Shown: positions 42,199-50,652 of the stretch, piece by piece | Layout: every line of letters begins with the position of its first letter | Position numbering within the stretch: position 1 is the stretch's first letter | Assembly: GCF_022427965.1 (NCBI RefSeq) | Contig: NZ_JAKTTI010000021.1 | Location: forward strand, 1 to 64,000 | Length of the DNA stretch: 64,000 nucleotides | From: Fredinandcohnia quinoae | GTDB lineage: Bacteria > Bacillota > Bacilli > Bacillales > Bacillaceae_L | Direction: 5' to 3' | Notes under the pieces: generated by a model | The model's input: the letters and a program-made list of their open reading frames with translations, nothing else | What the model was told of the DNA's origin: nothing | Database searches by the model: none | Made by a program: the position numbers and the translations under genes

Positions 42199-44322
42199 CT
42201 AGGCCTTTTGTAATTTCACTGCACAAACCTTAAATTCCGGCATCCGTGAAACAGGATCTAAACATGGGTTTGTCAATTGGTTAACTGATAATTCTTTTCC
42301 CCAATGGTAAGGAATAAACACTGTGTCTTTTCTTATTGCTTTTGTTAGCCTCACTTCAACAGTCATATTAGATCTTCGAGTTGTTAATTTAACCTTATCT
42401 CCATTAAGCAGATTATATTGGCTTGCCAACTCTGGGTGCATTTCCGCATAAGGAAGCGGACATTGCTCCATTAAAAAGTCAACTCGTCTTGTTTGGTTAC
42501 CTGATAAATAATGAAAGACTACTCGGCCGGTTGTTAAGATATGTGGGTACTCCGGTGTTGGATATTCACCAGGCTCCTTCCAATCACAAACAGCTAGGTT
42601 AGCTTTACCATCAGGTGTTTCGAATTTTTCTTTGAACATCGTAGGAGTTCCAGGATGATCTTCAGACGGACATGGCCAGAATACCCCATCCTCTCTATCA
42701 ATTCGATCCCAAGTAATTCCATAATAATCAGCTTTTCCACCTTTTGATGCTATACGGAATTCTTCAAATATCTCGCTGGCATCTTTATATTGAAAATGCT
42801 TCCCTTTTCCTAACCGTTCAGCTATTAAACTCATAATCTCCCAATCTGATTTAGATTCACCCAGAGCTTCTCTTACTTTACGAATTCTGATAACACGACC
42901 TTCAGTATTTGTCGTAGTCCCATCATCTTCTGCCCAAGTTGTTGCAGGTAAAACGACATCAGCAAATTCTGCGGTTTCAGATAGGAAGAAATCACTAACA
43001 ACTAAGAAGTCTAATTTTTTGAATCCGTCCCAAATGTATTCACCATTAGGTGCAGAAACTGCAGGATTACTACAAATAACATGCATCCCGCGAATATTGC
43101 CCTTTTGAATTTCATCGAACATCTCATATGCAGATACACCTGGCTGCGGCATTTCTTCCGGATCAATTCCCCATACACTTGATACATATTTAACCGCTTC
43201 AGGATCTGTAAGTTTTCGATAGCCAGGTAATAGATCAGCTTTTTGACCATGTTCACGTCCACCTTGACCATTTCCTTGACCAGTAAAGGTGGCAACACCT
43301 GATGCAAATTTACCAACCTGTCCACGTAGTAATGCCATTGAAGAATATAGGGCTACATTGTCAACACCTTTTGATTGTTGCTCTACACCACGCGCAAACA
43401 TAACAACTGACCTCGGTGACATACCATAAATATGGGCTGCTTTTATTATTTTTTCTACTGACACGCCTGTAATTTGTGATGTATATTCAGGTGTCCAATT
43501 TTTTACCATTTCTTTTAGTTCTTCATAATTATTACAACGATTTTCAACATACTCTTCATCCACATATCCTTCTTTGATAAGTAAATGCATCATCCCATTT
43601 GCTAGTGCTGAATCAGTTCCAGGTTTCAAGTCCAAATGAACATCAGCGACACGAGCTGTCGGTGTTTCACGAGGGTCTGCTACGATTAACTTAGCACCTT
43701 TATCCTTTGCTTTCCAAAACCATTGAATACTCGTTGGATGACATTCAGCTGTATTCGATCCAGCTAAAAAGAAACAATCACTATGCTCTAATTCTGGCCA
43801 AGGTAGTGTTGAACCACGGTCAATCCCAAATGTTCTTATAAACCCACCAGCTGCAGAACTCATACAAAAACGTCCATTATAATCAATATATCGTGTTCCC
43901 AATGCAACTCGTGCATACTTCCCTACAAGATAACATTTTTCATTCGTCATCGAAACTCCACCAAACACAGAAAGAGAATCCTTCCCATGTTCAGCTTGTA
44001 ATTTTTTGAAGTTCTTTTCGATTAAATCAAGTGCCTCTTCCCAGCTAGATTCAACGAATTGTCCATTTTTCTTAATTAATGGTTTTAAAATACGATCCTT
44101 ATGTTCAACCGTTTGATAGGCAGTAACACCTTTTGGACACATTTTCCCCATTGTAACTGGCCAATCATAGCGGGGTTCAACGCCCATAACTTTACCTGTT
44201 TTTTCATTTACTCTTATATGCATACCACATTGCATACCACAGTAGCAGCAATGTGTAGTAATTAATTTCTCACCTGGTTTTATTAAGTTCTTAACCCCAT
44301 CTTTAACTAAATACTTGCTCAT
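42199..44322 (-). CDS. Mo-bisMGD oxidoreductase catalytic subunit (nitrate reductase/formate dehydrogenase superfamily)
   Basis: 707 residues of the DMSO-reductase superfamily. N-terminal [4Fe-4S] site HCCYCGMQCG...KMCPKG, then NGRFCMSSAAGGFIRTFG, where the cysteine probably binds Mo as in NapA/NarB/NasA. GQGNGQGGREHGQKADLLPGYR resembles the assimilatory and periplasmic nitrate reductase clade. The C-terminal molydop_binding domain has HILTTGRVVFHYLSGNQTRRV. There is no Tat signal, implying a cytoplasmic active site. The substrate is not proven; nitrate or formate are possibilities. Transcribed after the cytochrome b gene, 16 bases away. Confidence 0.88.
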   Translation of the reverse strand: MSKYLVKDGVKNLIKPGEKLITTHCCYCGMQCGMHIRVNEKTGKVMGVEPRYDWPVTMGKMCPKGVTAYQTVEHKDRILKPLIKKNGQFVESSWEEALDLIEKNFKKLQAEHGKDSLSVFGGVSMTNEKCYLVGKYARVALGTRYIDYNGRFCMSSAAGGFIRTFGIDRGSTLPWPELEHSDCFFLAGSNTAECHPTSIQWFWKAKDKGAKLIVADPRETPTARVADVHLDLKPGTDSALANGMMHLLIKEGYVDEEYVENRCNNYEELKEMVKNWTPEYTSQITGVSVEKIIKAAHIYGMSPRSVVMFARGVEQQSKGVDNVALYSSMALLRGQVGKFASGVATFTGQGNGQGGREHGQKADLLPGYRKLTDPEAVKYVSSVWGIDPEEMPQPGVSAYEMFDEIQKGNIRGMHVICSNPAVSAPNGEYIWDGFKKLDFLVVSDFFLSETAEFADVVLPATTWAEDDGTTTNTEGRVIRIRKVREALGESKSDWEIMSLIAERLGKGKHFQYKDASEIFEEFRIASKGGKADYYGITWDRIDREDGVFWPCPSEDHPGTPTMFKEKFETPDGKANLAVCDWKEPGEYPTPEYPHILTTGRVVFHYLSGNQTRRVDFLMEQCPLPYAEMHPELASQYNLLNGDKVKLTTRRSNMTVEVRLTKAIRKDTVFIPYHWGKELSVNQLTNPCLDPVSRMPEFKVCAVKLQKA

Positions 44323-44338
44323 ACTTATTTCCTCCCAA

Positions 44339-45511
44339 CTATTTCACTATTTCTTCTTCTTCTCTCTCTTCCTTTTGCTGCTCTTTTGGTAAGTGATAGA
44401 AATCATCGGAACGTTTTTTTCCAAACCCTGACATATGAATATCATTCATTGTTGAAATTGGATCGTAAGGATTTCCTTGTGGTGCTTCCATATTCATTTG
44501 TTTCATTACACGAATCCTTCTACGACAAGCTGGGCAATAATCAGCTAAATAACTGCCATCTGCAAGCTGTAAATCAAAGCTTTGTGCAGCAAGAATTTCT
44601 TTTACATCAGTAATTTGATCATCACTACTATAAGTAGTTCCACATTTTTTACATGCTCTCGTATCCACTTTTATAACTTCTTGATAGTTCATAGGTACTG
44701 CTGTAGCCAATGGTCGGATTGGCAAGTGGAATAGCTTTCCAAATGGAAAGTAAACTAATAAAATGACGACTGTTACTTGATGAATTAATGTTAAATAAGG
44801 ATGCATCCAACCATCTAAAAATGCATATGACACTGTTAGGAGTAATCCGGTTAATGTCACACTTAGTAATAAATAAAGTGGAAATAAATCGAATTCTACT
44901 CGTTGCGCAACTTTAACATCTTGACTTTTCACCCTTCGAAAAAGTGCCATACAAACACCGATCATGACCATAATCGCGGTTATGTTCAATCCGTTATATA
45001 CCAACTCTGCAATAAATCCATGTGCAGCTAATTTTATAGTGGGCATGTTAAAAACAATGATCTGATATGTATTTGGATCTATTAAATCAAAACGCATCCA
45101 ACCGAAAGTTAGTCCAAATGTAATTGCAAACGAGCCAATACATCCCCAAGCAATCATGAAGTGTTGAACTCCCCGATAGATTCCTCGTTTAAATATAAAC
45201 TTTTGTAAAATGATGTTATCGATTGCTGTTTTTAAAATTGAACGGAAATTTCTTTTTGTTCGATTTTTCGTTTTTAAGTTTTTTAAACTGCGTTTTACTA
45301 CTTGATGTGTAGCTGGTCGAATCAGCCAGGAAGCCATTCTGATCGTAAGACCAATTGCAAAAATAAATGAAGAGATCATATATCCTAATAGCGCCATATC
45401 GATATCAGTAAATTGGTCAGTACTGATCCACATCGACATAAAAAGTAATAAAGTTACAAAAAAAGCATACATGCTTGTTTTTGAATAAAAGGATTTTTCA
45501 AGCTGTCTCAT
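44339..45511 (-). CDS. Membrane cytochrome b-like subunit with zinc-ribbon tail
   Basis: 390 residues. About six membrane helices with histidines placed for heme b: GVQHFMIAWGCIGSF, AAHGFIAELVYNG and LTLIHQVTVVILLVYFPFGKLFH, in the style of NarI/HdrE-like quinone-reactive subunits. The cytoplasmic C-terminus has a CKKCGTTY and CPACRRR pair, probably a zinc ribbon or FeS site, then a charged tail. First gene of the operon, behind the Fnr-box promoter. It should link the Mo-FeS module to menaquinone. Confidence 0.85.
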   Translation of the reverse strand: MRQLEKSFYSKTSMYAFFVTLLLFMSMWISTDQFTDIDMALLGYMISSFIFAIGLTIRMASWLIRPATHQVVKRSLKNLKTKNRTKRNFRSILKTAIDNIILQKFIFKRGIYRGVQHFMIAWGCIGSFAITFGLTFGWMRFDLIDPNTYQIIVFNMPTIKLAAHGFIAELVYNGLNITAIMVMIGVCMALFRRVKSQDVKVAQRVEFDLFPLYLLLSVTLTGLLLTVSYAFLDGWMHPYLTLIHQVTVVILLVYFPFGKLFHLPIRPLATAVPMNYQEVIKVDTRACKKCGTTYSSDDQITDVKEILAAQSFDLQLADGSYLADYCPACRRRIRVMKQMNMEAPQGNPYDPISTMNDIHMSGFGKKRSDDFYHLPKEQQKEEREEEEIVK

Positions 45512-45590
45512 TGTAAAAGAATCACCTCTGTAGTTTTAATTTTTCATTGTTTCATAGTTTCCATCATGAGTAAGTTGTTTTTCTTACTCT

Positions 45591-45596
45591 ATTGTA
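45591..45596 (-). promoter_or_regulatory. Promoter (-10) of the molybdoenzyme operon
   Basis: TACAAT on the minus strand, predicted start near 45584, 73 bases before the first gene. No -35 is needed if the Fnr site centred about 42 bases upstream activates it (class II geometry). Confidence 0.6.
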
Positions 45597-45618
45597 TCGG
45601 AGGTATTGACAATAAAAC

Positions 45619-45634
45619 TGTGAAGTTTATCACA
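45619..45634. promoter_or_regulatory. Fnr box
   Basis: TGTGAAGTTTATCACA is a perfect TGTGA-N6-TCACA palindrome, the binding site of Bacillus Fnr. Its centre is about 41.5-42.5 bases before the predicted transcription start. Confidence 0.75.
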
Positions 45635-45692
45635 TTTATTTTGTCAATTTAGTGAAGCTTTGGATTGCAAAGTGATATTCTAAAAAAATAAA

Positions 45693-45723
45693 ATGGACAA
45701 ATCCAATTTTTAGGACTTGTCCA
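45693..45723 (-). terminator. Terminator after yodJ
   Basis: ATGGACAA-type arms 45693-45704 and 45712-45723 (ATGGACAAGTCC / GGATTTGTCCAT on the minus strand), followed by TTTATTTTTTT. Confidence 0.85.
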
Positions 45724-45731
45724 TGTTGAAA

Positions 45732-46598
45732 TTATACTTTTTTCACTTTGTTAAAATATTCTTCTAATGTCAGATCATTTTCATAGATGAGAGTTGCAAT
45801 TTGCACACCAACATATCTCAAATGCCATGGTTCATAATTATATCCTGTTATAGTCTCTTTTCCCTTAGGGTATCTAATGATAAATCCAAATAGATGAGCA
45901 TTATCTTTCACCCATTTCCCTTCTGTTGTAGCACCAAAGTCCTCTGTAAGGGTATAGTTAACACTACTACTTGTAATATCCATGGCTAGACCTGATTGAT
46001 GCTCCGACTCACCTGGTGTAGCAACCAATTTTTCCGCATGTTCAAGTCCGTAATTTTTAACTTCATTATCAAATACTGACTTTTGTCTTATATATGAACG
46101 GTAGCCAGACACAGCAAATAAATGAATATTTTGTTTCTTTCCTAAGTCAAATAATTTTTCAAGTGCATCTCCAGCTTCTTTACGAATATAGCGTTTCTCT
46201 ACCTTTGCATCTCCAAAGGAAAATATAACATTAGGATAAACTAAATCTGGAGGCACATAACTTGATGGTAAGCTTGTTTCTTTGTTTACAATTGATAGAA
46301 TATTTTCAGGATTTAAGATAACTTGAATACCATCTATAAGTTCGGTTTTTGTGAAAAACTGTTCATTTAAAACCCATTCATCAGATGTATTTTCTCTATT
46401 TTGTTGTTCATTTCCTTTTTCATCTTGATTCTCTGTTTCATCATTCACAATTTCTTCATTTTTCAATTGTAGGTCGACTGATTCTTTATGTTCTTCATCC
46501 TTACTGAAATCAAATGGTAATTTAAAATTACTGCACCCAACTAATAGAATCATTACAATAAAAAATGTACTGATAAAAAGTAATTTTCGTGAAATCAT
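45732..46598 (-). CDS. yodJ: D-alanyl-D-alanine carboxypeptidase lipoprotein, M15/VanY type
   Basis: 288 residues. Signal peptide with lipobox LLVGC, a charged linker rich in Glu/Asn/Gln, then a VanY/LdcB-type M15 domain: SGYRSYIRQKSVFDNEV, SEHQSGLAMDITS with zinc-binding His and Asp, and YEPWHLRYVG with the zinc His. It trims D-Ala from peptidoglycan peptides at the outer membrane face. Next to deoD as in B. subtilis, hence the symbol. Confidence 0.88.
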   Translation of the reverse strand: MISRKLLFISTFFIVMILLVGCSNFKLPFDFSKDEEHKESVDLQLKNEEIVNDETENQDEKGNEQQNRENTSDEWVLNEQFFTKTELIDGIQVILNPENILSIVNKETSLPSSYVPPDLVYPNVIFSFGDAKVEKRYIRKEAGDALEKLFDLGKKQNIHLFAVSGYRSYIRQKSVFDNEVKNYGLEHAEKLVATPGESEHQSGLAMDITSSSVNYTLTEDFGATTEGKWVKDNAHLFGFIIRYPKGKETITGYNYEPWHLRYVGVQIATLIYENDLTLEEYFNKVKKV

Positions 46599-46620
46599 TT
46601 TATCACCTCTCTACTCAAAT

Positions 46621-46656
46621 GAAAAAAGCTTCACCACTAAAAAATAGGGTGAAGAC
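46621..46656 (-). terminator. Terminator after deoD
   Basis: CTTCACC (46629-46635) pairs with GGTGAAG (46648-46654); CTTTTTTC follows on the minus strand. Confidence 0.75.
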
Positions 46657-46675
46657 TTACAATCCCCATATCCTA

Positions 46676-47377
46676 CTATTTACTAACAGCTTCAAGGGCT
46701 ACTTCTATCATTTCTTTAAAAGTAGTTTGACGTTCTTCTGAAGAAGTTTCTTCACCCGTTAAAATGTGGTCACTTACAGTAAGTACAGAAAGAGCGTTAC
46801 GACCAAATTTTGCTGCCAAAGTATATAATGCGGCCGTTTCCATTTCAATACCTAAAATACCATATTGCGCCCATTTTTCTAATTCTGAATTGTCATTATA
46901 AAACATATCACTTGTAAAGACGTTACCTACTTTTAATTGTAAGCCTTTCTCAAGCCCACAATCATATGCTTTCTTCAATAAATCAAAGGATGCTGTTGGA
47001 GCATAATCAACCCCACCAAATGTTAGACGGTTCATTTGAGAATCTGTTGAAGCTGTCATTGCTAAAATGACATCCCTAACTTTTACATCTTTTTGAATTG
47101 CACCACATGTTCCAACTCTAATTAAGTTTTGTACATCGTAGCTTTGCATTAATTCATTAATATAGATAGAAATAGATGGAACTCCCATTCCTGTCCCTTG
47201 CACTGAAACTCTTTTACCTTTATATGTACCAGTAAAGCCTAACATTCCCCGCACATTATTATAGCATTGAGGGTTATCTAAAAATGTTTCAGCAATATAT
47301 TTTGCACGTAATGGATCTCCTGGTAATAGGATTGTATCAGCAATTTCGCCTACCTTAGCATTAATATGAACACTCAT
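46676..47377 (-). CDS. deoD: Purine-nucleoside phosphorylase DeoD
   Basis: 233-residue hexameric NP-I family enzyme that splits purine nucleosides with phosphate. Seen: [55 protein letters not shown] and [17 protein letters not shown] with the catalytic Asp. Standard length. AGGAGG precedes the ATG. Followed by a terminator and yodJ. Confidence 0.96.
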   Translation of the reverse strand: MSVHINAKVGEIADTILLPGDPLRAKYIAETFLDNPQCYNNVRGMLGFTGTYKGKRVSVQGTGMGVPSISIYINELMQSYDVQNLIRVGTCGAIQKDVKVRDVILAMTASTDSQMNRLTFGGVDYAPTASFDLLKKAYDCGLEKGLQLKVGNVFTSDMFYNDNSELEKWAQYGILGIEMETAALYTLAAKFGRNALSVLTVSDHILTGEETSSEERQTTFKEMIEVALEAVSK

Positions 47378-47507
47378 GTTAAATCCTCCTGTATTTAAGA
47401 TCTGATCTTGACAAGCATATCATATTTTTTCTTTTAATAAAACGACTCATGTTGGCAAATTATATGGGAAGGATAATATTAAATCTTTTAAAAAGGAGGA
47501 AAAAATA

Positions 47508-47639
47508 TTGACAGATGAAAAGATGAGTAAAAAACTTAAGCAAGCCGTCCAGTATGCAAATGATACAAATACAACTAAAGGAGTTGGTAATCCTCCTAAT
47601 ACATCAAGGAAAGAAAAACAGGGATTCAAACAAGTGTAA
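47508..47639 (+). CDS. Small hydrophilic protein, possibly spore-related (43 residues)
   Basis: TTG start behind AAAAAGGAGGAAA. Encodes LTDEKMSKKLKQAVQYAND, then TNTTKGVGNPPNTSRKEKQGF. Lys/Asn/Gly-rich composition and size resemble small acid-soluble spore proteins, but I cannot match a named family. The strong ribosome site and codon use support it. It is followed 37 bases later by a similar tiny gene. Confidence 0.55.
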   Translation: MTDEKMSKKLKQAVQYANDTNTTKGVGNPPNTSRKEKQGFKQV

Positions 47640-47676
47640 ATGCTGAAATTATTATGGAAGCAGGAGGAAGGAAAAA

Positions 47677-47820
47677 GTGGGAAAAAAACATCGTAATCGG
47701 ATTAATGGACAAAAGAAAAATAACCATATCCCCCCTGAAGCTATTGAAGCAGAAGAGATTGCACATGGTAAAGAGTTCTCAGCCACTGGAAGAAAAAATG
47801 GACCAGGGCATAATAAATAA
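47677..47820 (+). CDS. Small basic protein, possibly spore-related (47 residues)
   Basis: GTG start behind AGGAGGAAGG. Encodes VGKKHRNRINGQKKNNHIP, then PEAIEAEEIAHGKEFSATGRK and a tail NGPGHNK. Hydrophilic, Lys/Asn/Gly-rich, like minor small acid-soluble spore proteins. A longer frame in another register over the same bases lacks a ribosome site and is rejected. Probably co-transcribed with the upstream small gene. Confidence 0.55.
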   Translation: MGKKHRNRINGQKKNNHIPPEAIEAEEIAHGKEFSATGRKNGPGHNK

Positions 47821-47860
47821 TAATAAGAAATGCACAAAATTTTATATTTTCTTATGAAAA

Positions 47861-47889
47861 AGGCTTGAGCATATCAAATGCTCAAGCCT
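47861..47889. terminator. Terminator between the small genes and spo0M
   Basis: AGGCTTGAGCA (47861-47871) pairs with TGCTCAAGCCT (47879-47889). TTTTT follows on the minus strand, so it mainly serves spo0M. Confidence 0.85.
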
Positions 47890-47894
47890 CATTC

Positions 47895-48665
47895 TTAACA
47901 ATAAGAGTGAATTGTATTTGATAATTGTTGTTTAATATTTGGGATATCTCTAGATGTCACAGTAAAACGAATAATTGATTCATCCATTTCGAGTGCTTCC
48001 GAGAAAAGGCCAGCAAGTCCTCTTGCTCTTCTATCAACCTCCATAATTACTTCAACTGTATCTGATGATTTTTGAAAAAATACTAATTCCACCTCATCTA
48101 ATTTCCCACGAAATGCGCCATTTGTCGGAACAAATTCAAATTCTTGAATAAACGGCAGACGACTTCTAAATTTATATGGTGCAACCTCACAATCTACCTT
48201 TCGAAGACTAAATCCTAAATCATATACTGCATTCAATATTGATGAAATAATAGGTGATGGTGCTATTCCAATATAGTCTTTATCAGAAGGATCTAACGCA
48301 TTCTTTATATCTAATCCAGTTTGAATCCATACTTTCGTTTTTCCCATTGTGATTGGTGTATCATATGGCAATTTTAATGAGAACGGAATTTCTTTACGCT
48401 CATCCACACCTATGGTAAAGGACTCAACAATTCTTATTTTTTCAATTGTAGCTTGTTGGTTAAACTTTCTATCATTTGATTCCTTTACATAAGTAGTTAA
48501 TAAGCTTAGATATATTTCATCAATCTTCTGCTCCGTATTTCCACCTATCACTTCTACAATTCCAGTAACTTCATGACCGGCTTCAAATTTTTCCTGGTAC
48601 AGTTTTGTATCGACCTTTGCACTGCCAATCCCAATACTTGAAAATATCTTATTAAAAAGTGACAT
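47895..48665 (-). CDS. spo0M: Sporulation control protein Spo0M
   Basis: 256 residues, arrestin-like fold. MSLFNKIFSSIGIGSAKVDTKLY at the N-terminus, PGHEVTG-like EAGHEVTGIVEVIGGNTEQKID and RIPFSLKLPYDTPIT-like EIPFSLKLPYDTP are diagnostic. In B. subtilis it affects entry into sporulation and interacts with cytoskeletal proteins. Acidic C-terminal half as usual. GGAGGAGT precedes the ATG. Single gene. Confidence 0.92.
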   Translation of the reverse strand: MSLFNKIFSSIGIGSAKVDTKLYQEKFEAGHEVTGIVEVIGGNTEQKIDEIYLSLLTTYVKESNDRKFNQQATIEKIRIVESFTIGVDERKEIPFSLKLPYDTPITMGKTKVWIQTGLDIKNALDPSDKDYIGIAPSPIISSILNAVYDLGFSLRKVDCEVAPYKFRSRLPFIQEFEFVPTNGAFRGKLDEVELVFFQKSSDTVEVIMEVDRRARGLAGLFSEALEMDESIIRFTVTSRDIPNIKQQLSNTIHSYC

Positions 48666-48747
48666 ATTTTATACTCCTCCTGTTTTGCATTAGTTTTATC
48701 TCTCAAAAAAATATACGTTTAACATAGAAAAAGGTTTCCAAAAAAAA

Positions 48748-48776
48748 AGAAAACGGTGGTTTTATCGCCGTTTTCT
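48748..48776 (-). terminator. Terminator after yozD
   Basis: AGAAAACGG (48748-48756) pairs with CCGTTTTCT (48768-48776); the minus strand continues with a run of T residues. Confidence 0.85.
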
Positions 48777-48785
48777 GCTTTACCC

Positions 48786-48950
48786 TTATTTTTCCTCATC
48801 AATGATACATTTTGATAGTAAATATTCAAAAGCAATATCCGCTATTTCTTCAAGTTCTGTTTCATCTGGGGCATATCCACGTTTGAGTAACTCATTATAG
48901 AAGAAGTCTGCAATCTCTTCAGTATCTATTACTACCTCAATTTCTTTCAT
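48786..48950 (-). CDS. yozD: YozD family protein
   Basis: 54 residues, MKEIEVVIDTEEIADFFYNE then LLKRGYAPDETELEEIADIAF; acidic and helical. Matches B. subtilis YozD in size, sequence type and place before yodN. Function unknown. ATG at 48950 follows GAGGGAGG; the longer frame is not supported. Confidence 0.85.
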   Translation of the reverse strand: MKEIEVVIDTEEIADFFYNELLKRGYAPDETELEEIADIAFEYLLSKCIIDEEK

Positions 48951-49091
48951 GATATCGCCTCCCTCAAAATAGATATATGTTTGTATAGGATTAATTATGT
49001 AATTAATTATTCTTGTATTTTTGTCATGAAACATCGATTCCAAACATAAGATTAAGTAAATTAAATGGGACAAGCCAATGGAGGGAGTTAA

Positions 49092-49250
49092 ATGTTTAGT
49101 TTTAATAAATCAATTAATCTATTTTTAGAATTTCTCGACGGAGAGCAATTTGACAACTTTTTAGGAAAAATAACAAAAGAATTGTTTCGTATAATTTTAT
49201 TTTTAGGGGTACCTTACTTTCTTTTTATTGTATTTCGACTATTAAATTAA
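49092..49250 (+). CDS. Small membrane protein (52 residues)
   Basis: ATG behind GGAGGGAG. Encodes MFSFNKSINLFLEFLDGEQF and a C-terminal membrane helix (LFRIILFLGVPYFLFIVFRLL). Ends three bases before the convergent yodN stop. Not recognised; supported by the ribosome site and a single clean hydrophobic segment. Confidence 0.55.
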   Translation: MFSFNKSINLFLEFLDGEQFDNFLGKITKELFRIILFLGVPYFLFIVFRLLN

Positions 49251-49253
49251 TTT

Positions 49254-49952
49254 TCAATCGTTACCTTTCCCTTTTTTTAATTTTTCTAGATTTTTTAATA
49301 CTAAGTCCATGACATCCTTATATTTTTGATCATAAAACATTTCATATAATAGTCTATAGTCATTGTAAACATCTAATAATCCGTTAATTATTTCTTTTTT
49401 TTCTTTTTCAATTCGCATCCGTTCTTTCTCAGACTTTCGATGGATATCCATATTATTATACATCTCCATATAATGGTTTTCCCTTAACATATACTTTAGA
49501 ACAACCTTTTGAAGGAATGTTTCTGCTTGATCATGGTCAGCTAGTAAGGTTAACTCATCTTCCCCAGCTTCTAGCCACTCACCATCAGAAACTCTCGATA
49601 ATTCATAAATCACCTCTTCCCATGCACCTTCCTTATATCTCCAAATCTCAGTGTTGATGCCAATTATTTTAAAAATATCAGTATCAAAGCCTGATACTAT
49701 CACAAGATCCCCAAAATAATATTTGTATTCGATTTCTAATTGCTCTATTTCAAATTGCTTCCCTTTATAATTGGATAGAAGTGACAATGTAGATTCTGAA
49801 AAGAAGCCTTCACCCTTATTAACCTTATATAAGAAATTACCGTCCAATTTTTTAATATCTGTAATTTGACCGACAGTTCCATACAGTGTTATGACTACAA
49901 TATCTCCAATTTTATATTTTGGTTTTTTATTATTATTTTCCAAGTCAATCAC
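49254..49952 (-). CDS. yodN: YodN family protein
   Basis: 232 residues. Two repeats of a KOW/SH3-like unit (KYKIGDIVVITLYGTVGQITDI; KYYFGDLVIVSGFDTDIFKIIGI), then a helical C-terminus with coiled coil (RKSEKERMRIEKEKKEIINGLLDVYNDY). Conserved neighbour of yozD and yozE in Bacillus; function unknown. GGGGGAAGTG precedes the ATG. Confidence 0.82.
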   Translation of the reverse strand: MIDLENNNKKPKYKIGDIVVITLYGTVGQITDIKKLDGNFLYKVNKGEGFFSESTLSLLSNYKGKQFEIEQLEIEYKYYFGDLVIVSGFDTDIFKIIGINTEIWRYKEGAWEEVIYELSRVSDGEWLEAGEDELTLLADHDQAETFLQKVVLKYMLRENHYMEMYNNMDIHRKSEKERMRIEKEKKEIINGLLDVYNDYRLLYEMFYDQKYKDVMDLVLKNLEKLKKGKGND

Positions 49953-50041
49953 TTCCCCCGTATGAACTAGTTAAAAGTTAGGATATGGAATATTGTATGC
50001 AGAACATTATAAAAACGCTATCAGGGGAAAATACCAAAAAT

Positions 50042-50071
50042 AAAAAACGAACCAATTTTGGCTCGTTTTTT
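50042..50071 (-). terminator. Terminator after yozE
   Basis: AAAAAACGAGCC pairs with GGTTCGTTTTTT on the minus strand (one G-U). It overlaps the yozE stop. Confidence 0.8.
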
Positions 50072-50288
50072 ATTCTTCATTCTCAAACATTTCCCATGCT
50101 TTATCAAAAATAGACATGCTAGTTATGTAATGCCCATTTAACTCTAAATATGTACTTAATTCATGGTAATCCTTTGTGTATTTTGGAAAACTATGATCAA
50201 GGTAAACATGATTTGCTAGTATACTTATTTCATCTTTACTTTTCCCGCTTCGATATTTAACGATATAATGATAAAATGACTTCCCCAT
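50070..50288 (-). CDS. yozE: YozE family protein (UPF0346)
   Basis: 72 residues, SFYHYIVKYRSGKSKDEISILANHVYLDHSFPKYTKDY: the YozE SAM-like fold, compact helical protein conserved in Firmicutes with no known role. Placed after yokU as in B. subtilis. TGGGGTATT precedes the ATG. Confidence 0.88.
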   Translation of the reverse strand: MGKSFYHYIVKYRSGKSKDEISILANHVYLDHSFPKYTKDYHELSTYLELNGHYITSMSIFDKAWEMFENEE

Positions 50289-50340
50289 AATACCCCACTT
50301 TCCAAAAAATCCTTACAATTTTATTCGTCATTTTATCAAA

Positions 50341-50374
50341 CTATTTCCGATAAGAAAAGCCTTATCGGAAATAG
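50341..50374. terminator. Perfect inverted repeat at the 3' end of yokU
   Basis: CTATTTCCGATAAG (50341-50354) and CTTATCGGAAATAG (50361-50374), seven-base... loop AAAAGC. T5 follows on the plus strand and only TTT on the minus, so it may end minus-strand kamA-yokU mRNA weakly or act in either direction. Confidence 0.55.
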
Positions 50375-50631
50375 TTTTTCTTTAAAAGTCTTTGAATTGC
50401 CATTAATTCCTCGAATGAAATGCTATTTTCAATTTGATTTGTGTTGATTAACACTAATTGATCTTCAATTTCATTAATAATTGATTCCTCTTGGTATTCC
50501 ATTCCGCAATTTTTACAGATTACACACGGTGTATTTAATATTTCAATAGACCTTGTTCCATCTGGAAGTTCCCAATATACAATATTTTGGTCATTATATG
50601 CATTGATGTCTTGACACCACATGCACTCCAT
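50362..50631 (-). CDS. yokU: YokU family zinc-finger protein
   Basis: 89 residues. N-terminal YgiT/MqsA-type zinc finger with MECMWC and CVICKNCGMEY, then a helical part (INEIEDQLVLINTNQ). It lies 21 bases after kamA as in B. subtilis. Function unknown. AGGAGG precedes the ATG. Confidence 0.88.
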   Translation of the reverse strand: MECMWCQDINAYNDQNIVYWELPDGTRSIEILNTPCVICKNCGMEYQEESIINEIEDQLVLINTNQIENSISFEELMAIQRLLKKNYFR

Positions 50632-50652
50632 CGCTACGCCTCCTTATCCCAT

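Noticed and set aside
47654-47857. 67-codon frame over the second small gene
   Set aside because: No ribosome site, and the overlapping GTG frame at 47677 has a clear AGGAGG and spore-protein-like composition.
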